This document shows, in pieces, positions 36,241 through 46,852 of a stretch of 64,000 nucleotides of DNA. Origin of the DNA: Macropodus opercularis. Lineage: Eukaryota > Chordata > Actinopteri > Anabantiformes > Osphronemidae. The notes beneath the pieces were generated by a model that worked only from the letters and a program-made list of their open reading frames with translations, was not told where the DNA came from and did not search any database. The stretch spans positions 1,824,001 through 1,888,000 of the forward strand of contig CM061107.1 of assembly GCA_030770545.1 (NCBI GenBank). Reading direction: 5' to 3'. The position numbers were made by a program, and so were the translations under genes. Positions within the stretch are counted from its first letter, which is position 1. Every line of letters starts with the position of its first letter.

Positions 36241-37730
36241 ACATTCGCACCAGGTTCACGCACATCTGCTGCTGTTCAGCCTCCTGAGGGTTTCCTAGTG
36301 AGGGTTTCCCCTGACGAAACCTTCCCCTTGAAATCCGAGGTGGAAGAAACGTTTAAGGATTCTCAAAGTAGCCTTTAATTGAGCCAACCTTTACACACGG
36401 GTGTGACAGGCTTCTTCGGCTCTGTCTCCGCCGTTGTCTTACAGGATGCAGGAATCTCTAATTCTGCCCTTTTTCTTCTGACTGGAACTGACAGCTGGCA
36501 TTTCCAGCCATGTGCGCCAGTATTTCTTAGCCCATATGCATCGAAAGCTTTTGTCAGAAAAGGTTAAAAGTGTTGTGGAGAATAAACTACCTTGTGCACT
36601 TTTGGAAAAGTCATTTTGACACATTCTTAGTGCAGTTTAACATCTGTGAGTCTACATCTGTGCAGAAAAGAAGCCACATCAGGCTCATGGCTGCAAACTG
36701 CCGTTCGTCACTCATTCATCTCCTCAGATGCTTGATGATGAGGTTATTGTTTGGCGTTTTAAGATGGCTGCACGTTGGGCTTGTCTCGTGTTTCCGCTTC
36801 ACTTCCAGTTATCTTCCTTTAGGCCGTGCAGCCTTGTACTTTGTCAGCCATTTAATCAAAGTGATTATCTTACCACTAGCTGAAATATTTATGCCCCCTC
36901 TAACCACAACCTGGCATTTAACAGGACCTCAGACGCACACACTCGCAGTGCGCTACAGTACTCAGACAAGCGGAGTGGGAATCCAGACACCTGACCACAT
37001 CTGCCGCTCTGGTGTTTCTACGTGCTGGTAATTTACAGTCTGAGAGTCAGGATCTGGATCATCATCACCTTAGTCAGCAGCTTGTCAGTCAGCGCTGAGC
37101 GAGGAGCCTTCAAGGTGAGAGGCTGAACATCCTGGCAGCAGGTTCACTCTCTGGACACACACGGAGCAGCTTCAAGTCACTTGCTTTGCATAGGGACAAA
37201 TCCCAACCATGTCAAACCGAACAAACGGAGCAAAAGCATCCACCTCATACATGTCATCAGTGTAGTTTTACTGGACAGAGGGGGACCACGGACACGCGGA
37301 GCTATTTCCTGACTCTCTCTATCCAGCCCAACCACGCAGTGCTCGCTTGGCTTTCTTTCTCTAATTTCCTCCTGTGCCAGTCGATCGCTTCCTGCACGTG
37401 ATTGAGTCACTTAATAGAGGCTTCACTACTGTGTCGTCCGCTCTCATGAAGGAATTAAACACAATAGGGTGGTGTGATAAGGCCGAGGCCTGGCAACGCG
37501 ACGAAAACCGTTATAACGGAACCAATGAACTGCTTTCGGTTCAGCAAACATTACATCAGCGCGTCACAATCAAGTAAGAACCGTCGGGTAGTTCTGCCTC
37601 TTTGTCAGACTTTAACTGCACAGTGGACGAGTTATTGCCCAAATGAATGAAGTTTCTATAATGGAAGCAAATCAACTCGGCTGAATTTCTGTTGTTCCCG
37701 CCTGAGGAATGTGAATGGATGGAGTAACGT
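36241..37730. other. gene-free stretch
   Basis: No supported gene. The 153-codon plus-strand frame at 36570-37031 has no recognisable domain. Ordinary sequence up to the edge of the minisatellite. Confidence 0.55.
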
Positions 37731-38315
37731 ACCATACAGAGACATACAGGGACATACAGGGACATACAGAGACATACAGGGACATACAGGGACATACAGA
37801 GACATACAGGGACATACAGAAACATACAGAGACATACAGAGACATACAGGGACATACAGGGACATACAGAGACATACAGGGACATACAGAGACATACAGG
37901 GACATACAGAGACATACAGAGACATACAGGGACATACAGGGACATACAGAGACATACAGAATCATACAGGGACATACAGAGACATACAGAGACATACAGG
38001 GACATACAGAGACATACAGAGACATACAGGGACATACAGAGACATACAGAGACATACAGGGACATACAGGGACATACAGAGACATACAGAGACATACAGA
38101 GACATACAGGGACATACAGGGACATACAGAGACATACAGGGACATACAGAGACATACAGAGACATACAGGGACATACAGGGACATACAGAAACATACAGG
38201 GACATACAGAGACATACAGGGACATACAGAGACATACAGGGACATACAGGGACATACAGAGACATACAGGGACATACAGAGACATACAGAGACATACAGG
38301 GACATACAGAGACAT
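37731..38315 (+). repeat. 10-bp minisatellite, 58 units
   Basis: Fifty-eight consecutive 10-bp units with consensus GACATACAGR plus a 5-base partial unit (GACAT) at 38311-38315. The last base is A in 31 units and G in 27. Only four units depart elsewhere: ACC at the left edge (37731), AAC at 37821 and 38191, and ATC at 37961. There is no insertion or deletion, so every unit keeps register. Neither strand of the unit contains a stop in any phase, so all six frames are open and give false proteins built from a repeating decapeptide. Both flanks are unique sequence and the edges are abrupt. Near-identity suggests recent or ongoing homogenisation by slippage or unequal exchange. Confidence 0.98.
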
Positions 38316-39072
38316 TTTCCTTTTCTTGTGTCAGTTCATGACATGAGGCTCGTGCTTGGGTTTATGAATCGCAGTTCGTTATTGGGGAGCTCCTTTCCTC
38401 TCGTCAGCAGGCCTCCTGACGACCCAGCCCCTGAGAACCAGAGAGCTCTGGGCCCAGACTGCAGCGTTTCAAAGAAGTTCTGCCCCGGCATTGGAAGAAA
38501 CACTTCCAGACAGGTTCTCCTCTTCAAAAATTCATTAGTGCTTTCCATTTCATGCTGATTATTCCATTCTGTCCCCATTTTCTGTTTCCCTCTGCGTGAC
38601 AAGATGTCGGTCTTCCATCTATCTGCGGCGTTCTGTCTCCGTCTCCGCGTCCGGCCGTCGTTGCTGGGCAGCCAGAAGTGCTCGCCCTCCTTCCCTCTCT
38701 CTCTCTTCCCTTGCAGCCAGCACAGCCGGTCTCAAAGGACGTTCTAAAAGCAGGCTGCGAACACCGTGACGAATGTGTTGCTCGCTGTTCCTGTCACTGT
38801 CACTGACATATAGTTTGAAAGATTTGTGAAGAAGACATTGGGAAGCGGTGGCATCAGAGAAGACTGGTCGCCCCTCCCTGCTCCTCTGTTTGTCGTCTCA
38901 TCTGCTCCTCTGTCGCTCTTTCTTCCCAGCGGCCTTTGAGCTCACCCTTTTTACCCAGGCCTGGTCTTCAGCCACTGACCTATAAAATGCGGAGGCTGTC
39001 AACATCTGTCGAACGGCATAGCGAGTGATGGCGATGATGGGATTTACATACTATTAATGATTTGGAAGGAGA

Positions 39073-39093
39073 GGGATCGGGCTGGGAGGGGGG
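39073..39093 (+). other. G-quadruplex motif
   Basis: Four G runs of at least three with loops of 3, 2 and 1 bases (GGG at 39073, 39079, 39084, then a run of six from 39088) meet the usual quadruplex pattern on the plus strand. Further GG pairs follow. Confidence 0.7.
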
Positions 39094-39930
39094 AGGAGGA
39101 GGCTGGTGGATAATAGACGGCGGGTGGATGTGTTCCAAATGTTAATGTGCCATTTTAGGATCAAAGGAAAGGTCTGCGGATGGAAAGAAGAAAGAAACGG
39201 TTTCCGTGGTCACACTCAGGACCGACGGACTTACTTCCAGCCGCCGTGGTCTTAAGATGCCTCCAGCTTCCTGAGCTGGCGCTGATCATTGCCCGGGAAC
39301 CTTCTTCCACATTCCCAGTTCATCAGCGACCTGCACAGTGCGGTGCCACAGACGCTCCATTTAGGTTGTATTTCCTGGTTTTTGTTCAAACTGGCTGGAA
39401 GCTGATCGTTTGTCGTGCAGGTCTCGGCAGGTGGTGGAGTCGTACTGAGAGCCCGAACGCCACTTAAACGGCCGTTATCCGTTGGTGTGACACCTTCACT
39501 GGGGGCGAACTGTGTCACTGGGCTTTATTACAATTACACAACCTGTTGCTCCCAAAGTCATGCGACAGGAGATAAATGCCACTGATGCCTGGTGTAAAGG
39601 GCAGCGGAGTAAATGATCTGCACTTCAACGGCCTTTCTTTCCTTCCTTATTGGTGCCGAGGGAATGATCTCGCTCTGACCTCCATCGGTAGGCGAGCGGT
39701 GGCCAGTACATACTGCACACATAATGAATGCTGCAGGCTGTGGGCATATCTGTGCAGCTGGTGGCGGATGTGTCTCAGCATGCGAGTGTCGTTTCCCACC
39801 TTGAAAAAGTTCCATCTCGCCTCCTGGTCATCCGACTGCGACGGAGGAGAATCCATCCTGCCGGAGTGACATCGCCATTTTTCAGCCGACTGGCGTATTA
39901 TCTCATTTCCCCTGGTAGAGGCGCCCTTCT

Positions 39931-39956
39931 CCCCACCGGCCCCACCGGCCCCACCG
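39931..39956. repeat. 9-bp tandem repeat
   Basis: CCCCACCGG is repeated twice with a third copy lacking one base (39931-39939, 39940-39948, 39949-39956). It lies in a GC-rich patch and appears to be a small local expansion. Confidence 0.9.
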
Positions 39957-42035
39957 CTCTGACCTGCAGACCCAACCCTGCGAAACTCCCTGCCACCCAC
40001 CTCCATCCCTCCTCGTAGCTCTTCATCCGCCCGTCCGTCCGGGTCGGCCGCTGATGGATGGGCCCTCTGCAGAGGGTTGCGGGATGGGTCGGGGCTGTTC
40101 TCTGGAACCCCGCCGGCGCCGCGAGGGTTTCGAAGGAGATAAATTGAGGGGAGATTGGCACAGATTTGAGAGAAGAGACTAATGGGAAAAGGAAACGTAT
40201 CAGTGCTGTCAGTTTGTGCAAACACTTCCTTCCTGGCGTCGCGGCTGCAGCCTCCGCCCCCTCCTCCTACCTCCCCCATCGACCTCCACATCCTGATTTT
40301 TCATCACCTGCATCTTCCCTTAGCCCCGTTCTGCCTGTGTTGTCTGCTGTCAGTGGCGTCGGCTGGGGACCGCTGTGTGCTGCTACGTGTTGGTGTGGTT
40401 GCTACAGTGCGCTCACTAAGTATTTGTTTGGGCTGTCAAGGTGTCTCCTGAGTGCCTGCTCGCCTTCTGTTGAATATTTATCACTTATTTAATGCCGCCT
40501 CCCCTCCCCCGCCCCAGAGAGTTGGACTTGGCTTCAGATACATCCCACCCCTCTCTGTTTCTTCTGGTTTCTGTTTGTGCGCTTCTCCGTCGCTGTCCTT
40601 GCTTTTTCATGTGTTTTCCTCCCAGCGCTCAGCATGTGGTACCATCCATCTGTGCCGCGCTTTGTTTCAGCCTTCTGAAACTCTCATCTCACACGTGTAC
40701 GGTCCTGAAGCACGTGTTCAGGTTTGTTGTTGCCTTTGTGTTTTAATTAACCTTGACCGTCTAGGCTAAAACTGTTGCATCAAAAGCGTCCAGGCTGTCG
40801 TTTCTGTAAAAAAGCCACATTTGTGCCTGGAGACGCCGGTGGAGAACAAACGACAGAACGAGAAGCCGAGGGAGATGGTTTACCTGTAATGGGAAAGAAA
40901 AAGTGAAACTTTATAGTTAAAGTAGTCTCTAGTGTGTTTTGCTCGTCTCCCTTCAGTCCCACTATTTATTCTCATCACTCGTACAAACCTGGGAGAGACA
41001 GAAGAAATGGAGCACGGAAAAACGTCTACTTTAAAAGTGAAATTCATCGTGAAGGGAGTTCGATTTCACAGAGGAGCTGCCTCTCGGTTGCGTCTGTGCT
41101 TTCGCTGGAAATGGGTTATGGACAAAAGCAAAGCAGGAATAGATGAGAGAGGAGGTTAAAAGAGGAGCATCCATCCATCTACGACAGCCGGAGGCCTGCG
41201 ACGCTCCGTCAGTGGTCACTCACGTCCCTCATCTATTAGTCTGTATCACATGCACTTTGGTGAAAAAGCTTCTCTTACTTCTGCCACTCAGTCATAGCCT
41301 TGAATCAGAAATGTGCTCGACTACTGATACCTGGAAACCGAACTAAGAGGATGAAACGCGGGTTGAACAGCGTGTTCACGTCAGAGCTCTGCAGGGCTGC
41401 AACCATAATGGACCGATCGCCTAGTGGACACTTCACCACCCAGCAGCTCCCTGCCCACAACCCCCGAAATCCGAGGCTGCTTTGATTCCCATCAGCCCTT
41501 TAGAAGTCGGGACGGTAGCGCTGTCCCCCATCTTGAAGCCATTTTGGTAGGAAATGGTATATTTCCCTCATCTGGATCCCATTACCTCCGGCCCGGCTGC
41601 TTTCGCTGCGATGCCTGTACGGTGTAATTAAGGGCTTTGTGTCTCGCAGTTTTCTCTCTCTCGCTGCTTTTCTCCTCGCTTCACCTCTTCTCCTGAGACT
41701 TGCTCACATTTCCACTGGCAACCACCACGTTTTGAGGTGCGCTTAACTTTGTTAGACTGAGAGAAGTGGGTTTGGTTAAGGGGAGTGTGATTAGTGCAGC
41801 GCACAATCCTCCGTCTTTGCTGTGAGTTGATAAGCGAGCGGCCGTTTTAAACAGACGTCATGGAAGCTCATTAAAATACCTCCCTGGCTAGACCTCCCCA
41901 CCGCGCGGCTCTGAGCAATGATCCGCTTTGTTCTAGAGGGGAACCGGAAACTAAACCGGGGGGTTTATGGACATAACACACACTGCACCAAACAGGCCCA
42001 AACATGGAGAAGTCGGGTGGCTGCTCCAGATAACA

Positions 42036-42118
42036 CCCCTCCCCCCCCGCCCATGTAAACACACACACACACATATATACTCACCCGCAAGCTGAGTACA
42101 CACACACACACACACACA
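42036..42118. repeat. C-tract plus two AC microsatellites
   Basis: A C-rich tract at 42036-42052 (runs of four, eight and three C) makes the minus strand capable of a G-quadruplex. It is followed by (AC)7 at 42059-42072 passing into a short AT run, then (AC)10 at 42098-42118. Three non-B-prone simple repeats therefore sit within 83 bases. Confidence 0.85.
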
Positions 42119-43339
42119 GTGATCTTGAAACCGTGGGTCCGTGTCATTGGGAAATCAATATGCTCTTTCCAATTAATTAGCGAGTGGCGGCTGAAGCCGT
42201 GCTGTGTGTGCGTCTACGTGGTGTGTTCCTGATCTATCTATACATCATGTCCATTGTGTGCTTCCCGTGGACGTGCTGTGCTGTAGTGGACAGCTTGTGA
42301 TGATGTCATTAACACCTCTTCAAGCCAGGAGCGCTTAGAAACTCCTGTAACGAACAATAGCGTCGTTGTGTAACCAGCTTAGCCCAAAGCCTTGGTCCTG
42401 GAGGCCTACTTCTGGCACCTCCTTTGAGGATGAACGTAATCCTTCAGGCCTTTATGCACCTGCTCGTCGACAGCTCAAAGCTGTGATATGTAATGGAACA
42501 ATGCGTGGCGGTGATGAACGCCTGTCGAGACGCAACGCAGTGTAACACCGCGTATGAAACAACGCGCCATGATTGGACCACAGCGGCGCAGCCTGTGGCA
42601 GCGAGGCACACCTCAGGACGGTTTCTGGTCCAGACCCGTGCAAAAGCCTGCACGAGGCTTGTCTGGTTGTTGTTTCCTTCTCTTTAAGCGTGTTCCGCCT
42701 TGGGCTTTCATGTAAGACAACAAAAGGTCAGCTTTCAGCTTGGATGAGGAATTCCACTAAATAACCTCACAGCTCGTAGACGCTAGCGTAGGCCTGGCCA
42801 GGAAAGCTCTGCACACACGTAGCCTGCATTCACATCCTGATTGGGAATCGATGCCGGTCCGACAGTGAGCTGGGATCATTTGTGTCTCCAAACAGCAGGA
42901 ATGTCGATGTGAGGACGTCTGAATAATGTCAGACTGCTGCAGTCTGGGCCAGGAAGCAACGACGGGTCGCGCCACCGGGGGATAAACGGAGCCGAGTGAG
43001 TGGCAGATGGTGTTTTACTCGGCATCGCTGTCCTCACCGTCCCGCTTCCTTTACATTCACTCCTGTAGAAACGTGCTTGAAGGTTTTCCACTTCACACGT
43101 ACCGGGTCTTTGTAAATACCCTGACATGACACCAGTTCTGGTCTCCGCCTCCATCCTTCTCTTGGTCTCTCTGCCGTGATGGGCATTCTCATTTTCAACT
43201 TATTCTTCCCCGTTCCCAGTAATGTCACCGTCTGAAAGCCTTCGCCGTCTCCCCCGTGTCGCTCCGTCCTGGCTAGTGATGAAGATAATGTAAAATTTCC
43301 AATCAGTTCCACTGTCGTCTGGAAGAGGAGGCAGCCTGC
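42119..43339. other. gene-free stretch
   Basis: Nothing recognisable on either strand. Confidence 0.55.
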
Positions 43340-43680
43340 TCCCACGTTATTGAAATTAATTTGTTATAACTTCAAATATTAGATGAAGCCCGTGCATCCG
43401 GAACGCGTCGCACTTGGCGGGCTAAATATTTCCCCGTCGCGTGGAAGGATGGCGGTTGACGCCGAATTTCATCCCTTGTAAAATATAATTAAGTTCACAA
43501 TGGATAAATCATGAGGAATTTCAAGCTCGTTTGAGCAAAGAATTAATTGTCTCTCCTTGTCTGGGCCGTGTTTAGTCATATTTAGTCTGGTTCAGCTTTG
43601 CAGCGCTTTGTCTTAAACATTAATATCAGTATCTCTGCGTCTGTGGACATTACACCTTCTCTATGAAATTACTATTGACC
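43340..43680. promoter_or_regulatory. A+T-rich noncoding block
   Basis: Carries GAAATTAATTTG, CTAAATATTT, TATAATTAAG, GAATTAATTG and CATTAATATC words with a CpG-bearing island in the middle. Stops in all frames. Another candidate enhancer-like block by texture alone. Confidence 0.28.
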
Positions 43681-46590
43681 CGCAGACTCTGAGTCAGCGT
43701 CTCAGTCCACGTTACGGGTTCTCTGAAGCGGCGCTTTAGCAACTTAATTTCTCGTCTTTCATCTTGTCACAACTTTGAGCCCAGCTCTTGGTGACACACT
43801 GACACGATCGCTGGCTCGGTCTATCGATGGCACAGATCTATTTTTACGCCCTGTTCGCCTCAGGCCAGGCTGCGACTGCTGTCGGGCCGGAGCGTGTCCC
43901 CGGCTCACGTTACTGAAGCCTCTTCCACCAAACGGCACATTAGAGTAAGAAAATCAATGCAAGTGTTGGAAAACAGAGCGAGTGCAGGGCCGCTCCCAGT
44001 CCTGGAAACGAGTATCACAGCGAAGCAGCGGACGGGTAACAATACGCTGACAGAACGTCCGACCACGCCCCGCTTTAAAACCCTGAAAATGAAAATGTCT
44101 GGGATTTGTCGTCCGTCTTCCTGCGTCCTCTTGTCCGCACTATGGGCCCATTTCATGTGGCTAATTACAGCTATGACATTTAAGTCTGCAGGTTCTATTA
44201 GTCACATCCTGTGAAGTTAAGCGTCCAGCGTCTGACCCCTGCACGGCAGCGCGGCAGGTGACCGCGTCCTCAAACACTTATCAGGCCGATCATTGTGTTG
44301 GTTTAAAATGCCGAGTGTGCAGAGCGTAATATGTCCTTGCTAATGTCGGCACGAAGCGACAGAAAGGAACCTGGAGATCGTCCTCCGTGCTGGTGTATCC
44401 TTGAATAACAGAACGGTGTAGCTGCAAATGTCAAGAAGTAATTACTGATGAACCTTTTCACACAAAAGGCCAATATATGTTCTCATACATACCTCATTTC
44501 TACGTTCTTCTGCGCCGGCAGATCGTTTTTGGAGATTACAGCCGCCGTGCACTTCCCCTGCATTTACAACTCAAGCCGCAGGTTGTGCTTTAGCAGGGCC
44601 CACATGCCCACGGAGACACGGGCAGATGTTCCCTCGCTCCCTGGAGGAGGCCACGCGGTTTCTACACCACTGAAATTAGAGCCGGTGACGTTTCACTGTG
44701 ATTCAGAAACACGCAGGACAGGGTTGAATGCTTTCCACCGGCGATGGCTTGTGAACACCTTCAGTCAGGCTGTCGGCTGTCAGATGCCCGTCGGCCTGTG
44801 ATTCGGCCTGTAACGCTGAACACCGACAGCATGTGGATTTGTGTCTCTCGTGAGGCTGCCGTTTCATTACTTCATACAGACTCGGCTTTATTTCCGCCCC
44901 CCAGGCAGATAAATCAGGTCCAGGTCCAGGCCGCCGCACCGTGGAACCCTGTTATAAAATGAAGCCTAATCGCTCCAGCCCCTGTAAGTGCTTTTACCTT
45001 CAGGGAGCCATTTTGCTTCGCGTGGACGCGATCAGGTGCTTCGGCCATGACCGGCAGCGGCTCTGCAGTGTCATCCAAGAGCAATAGCAGGCGGAAAGTG
45101 ATCCCTCGCCTTTCAAGCCACATTCCCCAACTCACCAAACTCTGGCCCATAAAGGGAGTATTGAAAATACATAACTCTTTATAGGGATGAGTCACTTAGT
45201 GCGTGAAATGTAGTTATAGCTCTTCATGGACGGGAACCTTTGGTGTCTGTCTGTCTTGTGCACTACTGGCCTGTTGAAAAATCACGTCACAGTTACAGAA
45301 GCAGAGGCCAGCGTCCGTGCAGTGACGACCCCCCCTCGCTCCGTCACCTTGGCCTGTGGACGCTGGGCCCAGTGGCGTCTGTCAGGAGTCAACCTCTGTG
45401 CTGCACCTAAACGCTGCCGTTAATTGCTCCTTTAATGGACTCGCTGGTCCTGTGGCTTCGTCTCCGTCGACAACCTTCACAGCGTTAATTGAATTTCCCC
45501 CGTGATCACGAGAAGCAACGCCTCAGTTAACCTCCCCCAGCGGCTGTGACCGGTCAATTACAGACGCCCCCCACCGTTCTGCATGTCAGCAAACGCGGCC
45601 ACGTTTTCCACGTTGCGTCATGTGTGTAGGTTGGGGACCTGGTGTGTTGCTGTGTATTTGTTCAGGCCTCTGAATAGAGTTGTGCCCTTATTAAAGCAGC
45701 TTTCCTTTCCTATACGCCATGACACTGATCTCGATTGGCATTCTGACATTGAGTGCCAGTCGATTTCAATTCCCTTTGCATCTCATCCTCCCTTCTCCCT
45801 CCCCGTAGCCACTTATGCAGCATAGTTTGATTTGCCTTCAGTTCCTCATATTGAATGAGACCAATTGTCCTTCAGAGGGAGACCGAGAGGAGAGAAAGAG
45901 ACAGAATCAAGAAAAAGAAGCGAGAGACCATCAGAAACACTGAAAGGAAATTGGATGCAGAGAGAAGCTGCAGAGTTGGAGACAAGGGTCAGTGTTGGGT
46001 CGGTCGGAAGAGAAGCCTTCAACCTTAACTCTTTCATTTCCTTCTCCTGCCTCGTTCTCTATCTGTTCTTTGTTCCCGGGACCTTGTGTTTGTCCTTCTA
46101 TCCATCGTACCAGAGTTGTTATCAGTTAGTGGAGAGCTGCTACCTCCGTCCCTCTTGGCTGCGCAGGCATGACAGGCACACAAACACAGCCCCATATATA
46201 GATGAACACACACAGACGCTGGGCGGCTGCCAGAATAAGAAGGTCCTGAGTCTGGAGAGCAGAGGGGGAGAAATCACAGCACCTCATCTAAAGCTGCTTT
46301 ACACCTGCACGTAGGAGGTCTGGAAAGATAATGACGACTGGAAAAGCTTACGTGAGTGTGTCTGTGTAACGTCCAGCAGCGAGCAGGCTGGGAGCCAGAT
46401 AAGCCACCAACTACCCCAGTCTGCTTCTCTGCAAACTGCCACGTCCGTCAATGTTTTTTTCAAAGCGCAGGTTCGTTAAGTGCTCGTTGCAGTTTTCCAC
46501 GACCAACAGTCGACAATCAGAATATATTCACCCTCAGCTTGTTGAAGCCGCTGCAGACTGTTGCCAGGTCACCAGGGATTGGATCCACCT
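43681..46590. other. gene-free stretch
   Basis: No supported gene. About 45873-45927 is purine-rich and explains the basic start of the 149-codon frame at 45865-46314. Confidence 0.55.
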
Positions 46591-46610
46591 GATATTAGCT
46601 GATATTAGCT
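46591..46610. repeat. 10-bp direct duplication
   Basis: GATATTAGCT occurs twice in tandem without mismatch. It lies just upstream of the open frame at 46625. Confidence 0.9.
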
Positions 46611-46624
46611 CAGCGTGTCCCTGA

Positions 46625-46852
46625 CGCAGACAGCTATCGGGTGGAGTTATCAGCAGCTATCTGGGTGATCTGCGAAGGACGTTTGACCTGGAGGAGACAA
46701 CAGAGGGAAACACTGTGGACCAGTCAGATGAACTGCTTGGATCCGAAGACGCCTCCGCTCAGCGCGGGCGGCCATCTGCCTCCACCGAGAGAAAGAAGAC
46801 GAAGCTAACGGCCTGGCAGGACGTGCATCACCAAGAGATCAGTCTCTTCTAA
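46625..46852 (+). other. open frame of 75 codons without ATG
   Basis: Stop-to-stop frame between TGA at 46622-46624 and TAA at 46850-46852. The middle and C-terminal part is acidic then basic (for example DLEETTEG near residue 23 and ERKKTK near residue 57), a texture more protein-like than most chance frames here. There is no in-frame ATG, so it would have to be a terminal exon; an acceptor-like CAG lies just inside its left edge. I recognise no family, and 75 open codons are well within chance. Confidence 0.1.

Larger units (their letters stand above)
38316..42030. other. gene-free stretch, partly GC-rich
   Basis: No supported gene. About 39900-40140 is GC- and CpG-rich and holds a 9-bp tandem repeat (39931-39956) and a 214-codon minus-strand frame (39647-40291) rich in Gly, Arg and Ser, which fits low stop density in GC-rich DNA. 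A TATAAAAT word near 38982 has no clear initiator. Confidence 0.5.

Noticed and set aside
37556..38305. A 249-codon minus-strand frame and 208-211-codon plus-strand frames
   Set aside because: They are translations of the 10-bp minisatellite, which has no stop in any phase on either strand. The flanking parts carry no coding signal.
39647..40291. A 214-codon minus-strand frame, Gly/Arg/Ser-rich
   Set aside because: It lies in a GC-rich segment with a tandem CCCCACCGG repeat where stops are rare. Overlapping frames on both strands are equally open and no domain is visible.
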